A stretch of DNA of 64,000 nt, from NCBI GenBank assembly GCA_035560235.1, contig DATMAG010000079.1:117716-181715 (forward strand), read 5' to 3'. Origin of the DNA: DASRDU01 sp035560235 (GTDB lineage: Bacteria > Acidobacteriota > Blastocatellia > RBC074). Below the pieces are notes generated by a model. That model was not told where the DNA came from. It ran no database searches and saw nothing but the letters and a program-made list of their open reading frames with translations. The translations under genes and the position numbers were made by a program. Positions 9,430-17,813 of this stretch are shown here, in pieces. Within the stretch, counting starts at the first letter, position 1, and each line of letters starts with the position of its first letter.

Positions 9430-10560
9430 TCAGGCAGTCGCGCTCTGAAGGTTGAAGCGCAGTTTCGCGCTCACGCCGCCGTGCGGCACAATTAACTGGT
9501 TCTCTTCAATGAAAGTGATTCGCGCGTCGGTGTTGCGGGCGCGGCGGATCAGTTCATCGGCAATCAGCGGGCGGCGATTGCTCCCGGTGGTGTCAGCCAC
9601 TTCAGTGACGAACTGCAGATCGTCCTGCACCAGATCGTCCTGCACATCATCAGGTGAAGCCGAAATAAACAGTTCCTCGACCTGCCCGCGAATCAGCGCC
9701 TGCAGCGTTTCGTGCGCGCCGGAGACCGAAAGGCCCCGGCCCACATCTTCATTGAAAAGTTTTTCGAGCTTGCCGGCATCATCCTTTGCGTTGTGTGCGC
9801 GCACGGCCTCAAGTCCGGCCTGCATCACTTCGTGTTCAGGCGTGCTGATGTCGAGCCGCAGCACATCAATCACCGAATCCTCAAGCTGCTTCGGAATCTG
9901 CTCGCGCAGCAGCGGAATGATGACTTCATCTCCGGCCAGCACGATCCATCTGATCTCCTCGCGCCCCATCAGCTGTTCGAGTTCGTCCACGACCTCCTTT
10001 GCGTGCTGGTGATGGAAGTTGTCCACGTGGCGCTGATAGCGCGCCTGCGACCAGCCGCCGACCTGTGAACGATTGACGTTCACGCTGGTGACATCCTGCT
10101 GTTCGAGCTTTTCACCGAGGCCGAAAACATACAGATGCGCGGCATTGGTGTCAGCCACCAGCACGGCAAAGGGCGGATACTGATCATTGACTCGTTCCAG
10201 CGGGAACAGATAAGGCTGCCGTCCGAGATGCAGCAGGTTTTCATCCAGCGGCGCCTCAAGCTGGATTGCTTCAAAAAAATTGTTTGCGCCGGAGCAGGCA
10301 AAGATTGCCACTCCGTTGGCTGACGGGCGCAGTTCATCGCGCAGATACACATTGATGCGTTCGGCATCGCGGTCAAAGCTTTCGCGTGCCGGTGAACGCA
10401 GTTCCAGCGTTTCGCCCTGCGCCTTGAGTTCCTTGCGCAGATACGCATCAAAATGGTCGCGCCCGCGATTATCAGGTTGTGTATTGAGATAGAGGCTGAT
10501 GACCGGCAACTCCACCGGCTCGAAGGCCGCCAGCTGATTCAGCATTTTTTTCAACTGCAT
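9430..10560 (-). CDS. Vms1/baeRF-family release-factor-like protein
   Basis: This 376-residue protein fits the bacterial relatives of archaeo-eukaryotic release factors (baeRF / Vms1-Ankzf1 type). Seen are an N-terminal domain with ISLYLNTQPD and LRPSANGVAIFACSG, a middle RNase H-like/eRF1-like domain (PFAVLVADTNAAHLYVFGLGE) with a loop GGWSQARYQRH at residues 168-178, and a C-terminal eL30-like half (VEELFISAS). In Vms1 and eRF1 the equivalent loop carries a catalytic Gln (GGQ or GxxQ); Gln172 is the candidate here. Known Vms1 proteins cleave peptidyl-tRNA on stalled ribosomes, so a ribosome-rescue or stress role is inferred, not shown. It lies 74 bases downstream of the GH1-like gene. Confidence 0.75.
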   Translation of the reverse strand: MQLKKMLNQLAAFEPVELPVISLYLNTQPDNRGRDHFDAYLRKELKAQGETLELRSPARESFDRDAERINVYLRDELRPSANGVAIFACSGANNFFEAIQLEAPLDENLLHLGRQPYLFPLERVNDQYPPFAVLVADTNAAHLYVFGLGEKLEQQDVTSVNVNRSQVGGWSQARYQRHVDNFHHQHAKEVVDELEQLMGREEIRWIVLAGDEVIIPLLREQIPKQLEDSVIDVLRLDISTPEHEVMQAGLEAVRAHNAKDDAGKLEKLFNEDVGRGLSVSGAHETLQALIRGQVEELFISASPDDVQDDLVQDDLQFVTEVADTTGSNRRPLIADELIRRARNTDARITFIEENQLIVPHGGVSAKLRFNLQSATA

Positions 10561-10634
10561 GTTTTGCGCTCACTCCTTTCGCAGCTGTCTGTTACAAAAC
10601 CAATTCAGCAAACGCCGCGCCAGACAGGGCTGAA

Positions 10635-11906
10635 TCAGTTTTCACTTGTAATGAGCGGCCCCACACTCTCTTCGGGATGCCGAATACAGGATTGCAGCTG
10701 TTCGACCAGCGGCGTGGCCCGCCAGCGGCGCGGGCCGCCTTCGTGATTGAGTTTGTACAGCCCCAGATCAATGTAGTAACGCTCGACCGGACGGCGGCCC
10801 AGGCGATAACGCCAGTCCACCATCGTGAAGAGCGGAAACCACGTGTACCCGATGACGGGAACGCCTGAGGCGCGCAGATGCCGGATCATTGCCACCGAGG
10901 CGCGCATCCAGCGCGAGCGGACTTCTTCCTCACCGAGCGCGCTCGTTTCAGTAATCATGATCGGAGTCTGATAGCGACGGTAATAGTCTTCGATCAGATG
11001 AGCGAATCCTTCTCCGTCCTGCTCAATCGAGCGGTACGAGAGACGCCCCTTGTCATCAATGTAAATCTGTTTGGTTGACCACTGCGGATAGAAGTTCATT
11101 CCCAGAATTTCAATCGGAATGCGGCGGCGAACCAGTTCGGCCAGATCATCGGGCGAGGCGCCGTTGCGCAGCAGCCAGCCGAAGAGCGGGTGTTCGTGCG
11201 TGACGAGGCCCGTAATCAGATCGAAGAAAAGATAACCGCGCCGCTGATCTTCAAGCGCCAGCACTTCAAGCTCCTGCCGGATGGCGCGACTCAGACCCGT
11301 CGCTTCGACCTGCACCATCACAGCATTCGGATCAATCGTCTTGAGCGCTTCGACCGTGTTGATGACGCCCCGGACGATCTGCAGCATAATCCGGATGTAA
11401 CCGGAATCGCCGCGCAGATAAGGCGGCCAGACGCCGCGCCTGCCACACATCAGCGCATTGACGAGCGGTTCATTGAGCGGCGTGTACCAGCGCACCAGAC
11501 TGCTGTAGCGGCGCGCAAAGGCGGCGGCGTAAGCGGCCACGGCGGTCGGGTATTCATCGCTCGCAAATTCGCGCCGCAGCCAGAACGGACAGCCGTAATG
11601 CATCAGGTCAATGATCGGCGTGATGCCGAGCTGTTCGACGATGTACGGGATGACTTCATCAGTCCAGCGCCAGTCGAAGATGCCCGGCGTCGGTTCGACG
11701 CGATACCACGGCACGCCCCAGCGCGCGGCCTGCACTCCGACTTCGGCGAGCAGCGCCAGATCCTCGCGCCAGTGATCGTAATGGCCCATCAGTTCATATT
11801 CATCGAGGGCGCGATGACCGAGCCGGGTCTGCGGGACAAACGTATCCTCGATGCCGCTGGCCCAGATGAAATCCTTCGCGTGCTGGCTCAAGACCAGTTG
11901 ATTCAT
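10635..11906 (-). CDS. GH1-like (clan GH-A) glycosidase
   Basis: The 423-residue protein has a TIM-barrel clan A layout. The probable acid/base is Glu146 in WYTPLNEP and the probable nucleophile Glu320 in IMITETS, and the typical barrel phrases RWGVPWYRVEP, PIIDLMHYGCPFWL and LGMNFYPQW are present. These match GH1 beta-glucosidase-type proteins, though it is shorter than usual (about 450). No signal peptide is seen, so it is probably cytoplasmic. It follows the GH43-like gene by 45 bases on the same strand, which suggests they are co-transcribed and act on related glycans. The substrate cannot be set from sequence; a role in a capsule or glycan pathway is possible, because a second protein of this kind sits in the galactofuranose cluster. 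Confidence 0.8.
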   Translation of the reverse strand: MNQLVLSQHAKDFIWASGIEDTFVPQTRLGHRALDEYELMGHYDHWREDLALLAEVGVQAARWGVPWYRVEPTPGIFDWRWTDEVIPYIVEQLGITPIIDLMHYGCPFWLRREFASDEYPTAVAAYAAAFARRYSSLVRWYTPLNEPLVNALMCGRRGVWPPYLRGDSGYIRIMLQIVRGVINTVEALKTIDPNAVMVQVEATGLSRAIRQELEVLALEDQRRGYLFFDLITGLVTHEHPLFGWLLRNGASPDDLAELVRRRIPIEILGMNFYPQWSTKQIYIDDKGRLSYRSIEQDGEGFAHLIEDYYRRYQTPIMITETSALGEEEVRSRWMRASVAMIRHLRASGVPVIGYTWFPLFTMVDWRYRLGRRPVERYYIDLGLYKLNHEGGPRRWRATPLVEQLQSCIRHPEESVGPLITSEN

Positions 11907-11951
11907 GATGGCGTGGAGGTTGAGAAATTGTCAGAGCGAACAGCAGCGGGT

Positions 11952-13961
11952 TCACTCCAGAGCCGTCACCCGCACCAGATCGAACGCGGCGACGACGCGA
12001 TAACCATAGAGGCCCGCAAGCCCGGCCTCGCCCTGCACTTCGATCTCTCCGAGCGTCTGCATTTCGTGCTGAATCGTCAGGCGGTTCTGCGCGCGGCGGA
12101 AACGAAACTGCTGATATTCGAATGGATCGAACCCGTGCGGCAGCGGAAAGAGCTGCCGGTCGGTCGGCGTGTCGTAACAGACGGCCCAGCGTTTGTCCGC
12201 GCGTTCGACTGTGAGAAGCGGGCTGCTGCCTTCGGCGCTCATCGCCGGCAGAAAGCCGTAACACTCGCCGGGCTTCGGCTCGCCGATCAGCTTTGCGTTG
12301 ATCACCAGTTCATACTTTTCAGGCAGCGGCCCTTTGGTCAGAATCGAGCTTTCACCGTGCGGCCCGATGTACCAGAGCTGCTGCTCGCTCACCTGCCAGC
12401 GTTCGTCGTCGGCAGTCGTCTGCCAGTTGAGCGCCGCCGGACTGCCCTGCAGGCCGGTGAAAAGATCCTCCCATCCCTGCGTCAGCGCGAAGCCCGCAAA
12501 GTCGGCTCGCGCATCACGCGTGAACAGCGCAACCGATGTCGGCGGCGCATCGAGCGCGCCTTCCCATTCAAGCGTTGTGTCGTCAACAGTGATCGTCACC
12601 CGCCGCGCATTGACTTCGACGCGCAGCAGGTGAAAGGCCGTGAAATCGAATTGCGATGGCAGTGACAGCGCCTCGTGTCGCCAGTGCCCGCCGGACTGCG
12701 CTGTAATGACAGCCTGAGTCGCCTGCGGAACCAGCGTGAAATAAAGCGCCGGTTCCTGCTCGCTGACGAGTTTGACGCCCGCGCCGCCCGCTGCTTCCGG
12801 ACGGTCAGGCATTCGCAGGCTGAGTTCAGCGATGAAATAAGGCGCGCTGAGCGAACACTGTGCTTCGGCTTCGCCTTCAGGGACCTCCTGTGTGGCAATT
12901 CCGGCGCGCGCGCTCCAGTGTCCGCCGCTGCACCACCAGTGTTCACCGAGTCCGTGTGCGTAATCAGTCTCGAAGTAATCAGCGAATGAAGGGCCGGTCG
13001 GCGCAGGCTGCGGCGTGCTGCTCGGCCCGGCAATGAACATTCGCTCTCCGGCCCAGTCGAGCGGATCAATCGCCAGCACGCGCTCATTCACTTCAGGCGA
13101 CCAGCGGTGATAGATGCAGTACAACTGCCGGTTGTCAGGGCCGCGCACCACGGAGTTGTGGCCCGGCCCGATCACTTCGCCCGGAATCGTGCGCAGAATC
13201 GGCAGCACGCGCTCGCCGTCTGCGGCCTGCGCCCATTCATCATCAGTTTCAATAGTTTCAGTTGTGGCGAAGCTGACGCCGTAGGTTTCATTCTTCCAGT
13301 TGCCCGCGCTGAACATTTCGTAATAGCGGCCCTTGCGTTTGAGCACAAACGGCCCTTCGACCGTGTGCCAGCGCACGCCGCCCTTTTCAATCCGGTGCGG
13401 ATCGTAAATCTGCCAGTCAAAACGCGCCCGCGTCACCGGGCGCGGCTCGCCCGCGAGCGTGAACGGATCGAGCATCCGGTCACAGACCGTGCCGGTGCCG
13501 ATGTGTGTGTGAGTGAGAAAGTCGGTGGCATAAAACATCCAGCGTGAGCCATCGTCATCAGCGAAGATGTGAGCGTCAATGGCAAACTCTTCGCTCGTCA
13601 GCCTGACGCCGCAGTCGGTGAACGGGCCTGCCGGATGATCGGCACGGGCGACGCGAATCTGCATCTGCTCCTCGTTGCCGACACTGTAATACATCAGAAA
13701 GGCGCCGTTCTCGTACCAGACTTCAGGCGCCCACCAGCACGGAGCGATCATCTCACCCGGTTCAAGGGCCCCGCCGATCTCGCGCCAGTGAATCAGGTCG
13801 CGTGAATGCAGCACCCCGAAACAGCGCCCGTCGGGCCGGATGCCGGTCGAGTAGCACCAGTATTCGTTGAGATGTTTCAGAACAAAGGGATCAGGACAGG
13901 AAGACAGGTGAACCGGATTCAGATAAGTCATCTGATCTGCCATCTGTTCCACAGCATTCAT
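11952..13961 (-). CDS. GH43-like glycosidase with C-terminal lectin-like domains
   Basis: The N-terminal ~320 residues form a five-bladed propeller of the GH43 type. The expected acidic residues are present: Asp24 in SCPDPFVL (base), Asp129 in FAIDAHIF (pKa modulator) and Glu202 in VEGPFV (acid). Two beta-sandwich regions follow, roughly 330-495 and 500-669 (for example AELSLRMPDRPEAAGGAGVK and YELVINAKLIGE). They resemble concanavalin-like laminin-G folds found behind GH43 catalytic domains. The family contains arabinanases, xylosidases and galactosidases, so the substrate is open. There is no clear signal peptide. ATG 13961 has an AGGAG-like site upstream, and ATG 13940 is an alternative. 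It is the first enzyme gene of the minus-strand run. Confidence 0.8.
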   Translation of the reverse strand: MNAVEQMADQMTYLNPVHLSSCPDPFVLKHLNEYWCYSTGIRPDGRCFGVLHSRDLIHWREIGGALEPGEMIAPCWWAPEVWYENGAFLMYYSVGNEEQMQIRVARADHPAGPFTDCGVRLTSEEFAIDAHIFADDDGSRWMFYATDFLTHTHIGTGTVCDRMLDPFTLAGEPRPVTRARFDWQIYDPHRIEKGGVRWHTVEGPFVLKRKGRYYEMFSAGNWKNETYGVSFATTETIETDDEWAQAADGERVLPILRTIPGEVIGPGHNSVVRGPDNRQLYCIYHRWSPEVNERVLAIDPLDWAGERMFIAGPSSTPQPAPTGPSFADYFETDYAHGLGEHWWCSGGHWSARAGIATQEVPEGEAEAQCSLSAPYFIAELSLRMPDRPEAAGGAGVKLVSEQEPALYFTLVPQATQAVITAQSGGHWRHEALSLPSQFDFTAFHLLRVEVNARRVTITVDDTTLEWEGALDAPPTSVALFTRDARADFAGFALTQGWEDLFTGLQGSPAALNWQTTADDERWQVSEQQLWYIGPHGESSILTKGPLPEKYELVINAKLIGEPKPGECYGFLPAMSAEGSSPLLTVERADKRWAVCYDTPTDRQLFPLPHGFDPFEYQQFRFRRAQNRLTIQHEMQTLGEIEVQGEAGLAGLYGYRVVAAFDLVRVTALE

Positions 13962-14026
13962 TGTCTGAACCTGCTCCTGTTTCGGAACTCACCACCCGCG
14001 CTGCCCGAAATAATCTGACTGCATCA

Positions 14027-14227
14027 TTACTCCGGCTGCGGCTGAGCAAACAGCGCCGCAAACTTTTCACGGGCATTGGGCGGCTCGATCCGGCGTTTCT
14101 CTCTGGCCCATCTGACGACCGATTCCATGGTCGCCTGAAATACAGAAGGCTGAGATGCGGCGCGGCGCTCCTCTTTCTCCTGCTGCTCTGTCACCTCGTT
14201 GCGTTTGATCAGTCTCGCCTTGCTCAT
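14027..14227 (-). CDS. Small charged protein of unknown function
   Basis: This 66-residue protein starts MSKARLIKRNEVTEQQEKEERR. A strong GGAGGAG sequence 7 bases before ATG 14227 fixes the start and argues that it is real; a longer frame to 14254 lacks this. It is mostly helical and charged, with no transmembrane or Cys motif. The stop is 65 bases before the GH43-like gene on the same strand, so the two may share a transcript. I do not recognise a function. Confidence 0.6.
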   Translation of the reverse strand: MSKARLIKRNEVTEQQEKEERRAASQPSVFQATMESVVRWAREKRRIEPPNAREKFAALFAQPQPE

Positions 14228-14568
14228 GGTGATCTCCTCCAGCGCAAAATTCATTGCCGTTGCTTACGGACTGAGGTGACGGCAACTGGCGTACCAGCCT
14301 GGTTTCCCTTTATTTCACTGAAGTTCCGGCCTTCGCTGAAACTCATCGCCGACAGTCGCACGAAGGAGATACGCCACAGTGTTCTCGCCGCGAACGCCGC
14401 CCGCAAAGCCGGTGTTTGCCAGAACTGGCATGCGGTTTGCAGTTTCAGGAGGTGCTTTATTTTGTGTGACACTTCAAACCGAAATCAGGGGCTGAGAGAA
14501 AGGCAGCCGAGACAGACGACGGTTAAACCGCAGGGGTGGATTGTCGGCTGTCTGAACGATTGAGAGTT
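14228..14568. other. Divergent intergenic region, no gene seen
   Basis: These 341 bases separate the minus-strand small gene from the plus-strand DUF2231 gene. Promoters for both directions must lie here or nearby, but I cannot pick one with confidence. A weak inverted pair (TTGCCGT with ACGGCAA around 14255-14285) is visible. Frames crossing it look like shadows. Confidence 0.5.
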
Positions 14569-15099
14569 ATGGAAAGCAAGGCAAAGCTGCTGGGCCATCC
14601 GATTCATCCGATGCTGATTGTGTTTCCGCTCGGGCTGCTGACAATGGCAGTGATCTTCGATCTGATTGCACTGAGCCTGGGGAACGGGTACTGGTCCGGA
14701 ATCTCTTATTATCTGATCGCGGCGGGCGTCATCGGCGGCCTGCTGGCGGCTCTGTTCGGCCTGATTGACTGGGTGGCGATTCCGCGCGGAACGCGGGCGA
14801 AGAGCATCGGGCTGGTGCACGGGCTGGGCAATGTCGCGGTCATGGGATTGTTCATCGTGAGCTGGCTGATGCGCCGCGAAATGCCGGAAAGCCCGTCAAT
14901 GACGGCGATTCTGCTCGGGCTGATCGGGCTGGGCCTGGCGCTGATCACAAGCTGGCTGGGCGGCGAACTGGTTGATCGCCTCGGTGTCGGCGTGGACAAC
15001 GGCGCACATCTGAATGCGCCCAACTCACTCTCAGGACGTCCGGCGAGCGAGGACGCCTCGCACATCAGAACGATGCCGCCGACTCATCGCACGGCATAA
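14569..15099 (+). CDS. DUF2231 membrane protein
   Basis: The 176-residue protein begins MESKAKLLGHPIHPMLIVFPLG, the LGHPxHPMLxxFPxG signature of DUF2231. Four hydrophobic helices follow at about 15-35, 45-70, 82-102 and 110-130, and then a polar tail of about 45 residues. ATG 14569 has GAGAG 4 bases upstream; a longer frame from 14536 is unlikely. The family occurs in many soil bacteria and is thought to be an inner-membrane protein, with conserved His residues that may bind metal or heme; its role is unknown. A perfect 44-bp palindrome lies just after the stop. Confidence 0.8.
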   Translation: MESKAKLLGHPIHPMLIVFPLGLLTMAVIFDLIALSLGNGYWSGISYYLIAAGVIGGLLAALFGLIDWVAIPRGTRAKSIGLVHGLGNVAVMGLFIVSWLMRREMPESPSMTAILLGLIGLGLALITSWLGGELVDRLGVGVDNGAHLNAPNSLSGRPASEDASHIRTMPPTHRTA

Positions 15100-15112
15100 G
15101 CAAACCACAGCG

Positions 15113-15156
15113 GAGCGTATGGAGTGCAGCAACTAGTTGCTGCACTCCATACGCTC
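15113..15156. repeat. Perfect 44-bp palindrome without loop
   Basis: Bases 15113-15134 are the exact reverse complement of 15135-15156, centred on AACTAGTT. It begins 13 bases after the DUF2231 stop and ends 63 bases before galE. It could extrude as a cruciform or act as a transcript-end hairpin, but there is no T-run after it. Confidence 0.93.
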
Positions 15157-15219
15157 TGCCATCTCAATGCATACTGAGCCACTGAAAACTGTACAGAGCG
15201 GGAGGTACCTGAAAAAATC

Positions 15220-16230
15220 ATGCGAGTTCTGGTCACCGGCGGAGCCGGATACATTGGCAGCGTCGTTACCGAGGAACTGATCCGCGACGGGCACGACGCA
15301 GTTGTTTACGACAATCTTTCCAAAGGGCATCGGGCGGCGGTGCCTGCGGGCGTAGAACTCGTCTGCGGCGAACTGCGTGACGGCGATCTGCTGCGCCGCG
15401 TCCTGGTGGACAGCCGGATTGACGCGGTCATTCATATGGCGGCTTATTCGCAGGTCGGCGAATCGGTGCTCCATCCGGCGAAGTATTATCACAACAACAT
15501 GACGGCGGGGCTGTCGCTGCTCAACGCCATGCGCGACTGCAATGTGCAGCGCATCGTTTTTTCCTCGACGGCGGCAGTCTACGGCGAACCTGAAAAGCAG
15601 CCGATTGAAGAGAGCGACCCGACAGCGCCGACCAATCCTTACGGTGAAACCAAGCTCGCCTTCGAGCGGGCGATGCGCTGGTATGAGCAGGCCTATGAAC
15701 TGCGCCACGTTTCGCTGCGGTACTTCAATGCTGCCGGAGCGACCGTTCACTGCGGCGAGGATCATCAGCCTGAAACGCATCTGATTCCGCTCGTGCTTCA
15801 GACGGCGGCAGGCCGACGCGAATACGTTGAAGTGTATGGTGACGATTACCCGACCCGCGACGGCACCTGTGTGCGCGATTACATTCACGTTTCTGATCTC
15901 GCGCGCGCTCACGTCCTGGCGCTCGGCATCCTCGATGAATGCAGCGCCGTTTACAACCTGGGCTGCGGCGGCGACGGTTACACCGTGCTGGAAGTCATCG
16001 AGGCCGCCCGCGAGGTAACCGGTCAGCAGATCAACGTTCGCACCAGCGCGCGGCGAGCAGGCGACCCGGCGGTTCTCATCGCGAGTTCCGACCGGATCAG
16101 AAACGAACTCGGGTGGCGGCCTGAAAAACAGGATCTGCGCATCATCATCGAATCGGCGTTGCAATGGATGCAGCAGCACCCGCACAGTTATGAGTCCGGC
16201 AAAACCGAAGCGGGCGCTGTCCCAGGCTGA
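15220..16230 (+). CDS. galE: UDP-glucose 4-epimerase
   Basis: The 336-residue short-chain dehydrogenase interconverts UDP-glucose and UDP-galactose. The NAD-binding GGAGYIGS motif is at residues 7-14, the catalytic Ser/Thr at SST (115-117), and the Tyr141-xxx-Lys145 pair in NPYGETK. Further epimerase phrases are LRYFNAAGA and RDGTCVRDYIHVSDLA. Full length for the family (about 330-340). It is followed by galK and then a glycosyltransferase and UDP-galactopyranose mutase, so its likely job is to supply UDP-galactose for UDP-galactofuranose and surface glycan synthesis. A GGGAGG site lies 14 bases upstream of ATG 15220. Confidence 0.95.
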   Translation: MRVLVTGGAGYIGSVVTEELIRDGHDAVVYDNLSKGHRAAVPAGVELVCGELRDGDLLRRVLVDSRIDAVIHMAAYSQVGESVLHPAKYYHNNMTAGLSLLNAMRDCNVQRIVFSSTAAVYGEPEKQPIEESDPTAPTNPYGETKLAFERAMRWYEQAYELRHVSLRYFNAAGATVHCGEDHQPETHLIPLVLQTAAGRREYVEVYGDDYPTRDGTCVRDYIHVSDLARAHVLALGILDECSAVYNLGCGGDGYTVLEVIEAAREVTGQQINVRTSARRAGDPAVLIASSDRIRNELGWRPEKQDLRIIIESALQWMQQHPHSYESGKTEAGAVPG

Positions 16231-16263
16231 GCAAACAGAGAGGCAATCAGATCCGGCGAAGAG

Positions 16264-16355
16264 CATTCTCCATTTTCAATTCTCCATTCTTTGGCAGGAG
16301 GCTGGATTGCGAACACGCTTCACTGCAAAGAATGGAGAATTGAAAATGGAGAATG
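16264..16355. repeat. Perfect 30-bp inverted repeat with CTCCATT heptads
   Basis: Arms 16264-16293 and 16326-16355 are exact reverse complements, with a 32-nt loop. The arms contain CTCCATT repeated at about seven-base and fourteen-base spacing. The same word set builds the hairpin at 34758-34858, so these two belong to one repeat family. It lies between galE and galK; the right arm ends 43 bases before the chosen galK start. Confidence 0.92.
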
Positions 16356-16397
16356 GAGAATGCTGCCGCGCCCGGGCCGGGCTTTCACTTCATTCAG

Positions 16398-17567
16398 ATG
16401 AATCAGTATGAGCAACAGACAGGGCGTTTGCGGAGCGAGTTTCAGACGCTTTACGGCGGAGAGCCGCGTCTGTTTCGCGCGCCGGGGCGGGTCAATCTGA
16501 TCGGCGAACACACCGATTACAACGAAGGATTCGTGCTGCCGATGGCGATTGACCGTTCGACCTTTGTGGCAGCGGGCGTGCGCGGGGACAGGCTCGTGCG
16601 CGTGCGTTCGCTCAATTTCTCAGAGCAGTTTGAATTCGATCTCGATCTGCCGCCGATGCCGCGCCGGGGCATCTGGCCGGATTACGTTGAAGGCATCGCG
16701 CGCGTGCTTGAAGCGACAGGCACACGGCTGCGCGGCGCTGATCTGCTGATTGATTCGGATGTTCCGGTCGGAGCGGGGCTGTCATCTTCTGCCGCGCTGG
16801 AAGTCTCGGTCGGGTTTGCGCTGCTCGCTCTGGCCGGAGCTGAGATTGATTGCACGGCGCTCGCGCTGGCCGGGCAGCAGGCTGAACACGAGTATGTCGG
16901 CGCGAAGGTCGGCATCATGGATCAGATGGCTGCCGTTCACAGCCGCGCGGGCAGTGCGATCCTGCTCGACTGTCGCACGCTGGCGCTGACTTACCTGCCG
17001 CTCAGCAATCCTGAAGTTGCGATTGTGGTCTGCGATTCGCGCGTCCGGCACAAGCTGGCCTCGTCGGAATACAACACGCGCCGCGCCGAATGTGAGCAGG
17101 GCGTCGAACTGCTGCGCCCGTTTCTGCCCGGAATTCAGGCGCTGCGCGATGTCAGTGTGGAAGAGTTTCAGCGATATGAAAATCATCTGCCCGAAATCAT
17201 TCGCCGCCGCTGTCGTCACGTCGTAACTGAGAATTCGCGCACGCTGGCCGCCGCGAATGCGCTCTGGTCGGAAAGGACAGATGAGTTTGGCCGACTGATG
17301 ATCGAATCGCACCGGTCGCTGCGCGATGATTACGCGGTCAGTTGCGCCGAACTGAACCTGCTGGTTGAGACGGCGCTCGAAGTCGAAGGCGTTTACGGCG
17401 CGCGGATGACCGGTGGCGGGTTCGGCGGCTGCACGGTCAGCCTGATGCGCACTGACGCGGTCGCCGATTTCAGCGCGACGATCAGCGCGCGGTATCAGCG
17501 CGGCACCGGCTTTGTTCCGGGCGTTTACCTTGTGCGCGCAGGAGGCGGTGCTGAAGAACTGACCTGA
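16398..17567 (+). CDS. galK: Galactokinase
   Basis: This GHMP kinase phosphorylates D-galactose with ATP to galactose-1-phosphate. Seen are the galactokinase signature RVNLIGEHTDYNEGFVLP (about residues 31-48), the ATP loop PVGAGLSSSAA, the catalytic-base region VGIMDQMAAVH and the C-terminal MTGGGFGGCTVSL. 389 residues is normal. ATG 16398 is chosen because it gives the usual N-terminus; the frame stays open upstream to 16353, but that part comes from the hairpin arm. No galT (uridylyltransferase) is visible in the window, so how galactose-1-phosphate is used is not clear from here. Confidence 0.94.
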   Translation: MNQYEQQTGRLRSEFQTLYGGEPRLFRAPGRVNLIGEHTDYNEGFVLPMAIDRSTFVAAGVRGDRLVRVRSLNFSEQFEFDLDLPPMPRRGIWPDYVEGIARVLEATGTRLRGADLLIDSDVPVGAGLSSSAALEVSVGFALLALAGAEIDCTALALAGQQAEHEYVGAKVGIMDQMAAVHSRAGSAILLDCRTLALTYLPLSNPEVAIVVCDSRVRHKLASSEYNTRRAECEQGVELLRPFLPGIQALRDVSVEEFQRYENHLPEIIRRRCRHVVTENSRTLAAANALWSERTDEFGRLMIESHRSLRDDYAVSCAELNLLVETALEVEGVYGARMTGGGFGGCTVSLMRTDAVADFSATISARYQRGTGFVPGVYLVRAGGGAEELT

Positions 17568-17813
17568 ATCTGCACATTAAAAATTCCCGCACGATTGCAA
17601 TCCAGCCCATACCATTTCAGAACGTTCAGACTGCATACAAATCTCTGGAACCGCACGCCAGCCGCTCCTCATTATTCCGGTTCAAATTCAGGCGCTGCTG
17701 ATGCTCCATCTGAGCGCGGTGAGAATCCGTGAACTGGCACATCCGTTGCAGCTTCCCTTCGATGAAAGACTTGCCAGAGAGAAAAATTTATTCATTCCGC
17801 CAGAAGGAGAGAT

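Noticed and set aside
11190..12665. 491-codon plus-strand frame opposite the glycosidase genes
   Set aside because: It is antisense to two well-supported genes and reads as Arg/His/Gln-rich shadow sequence.
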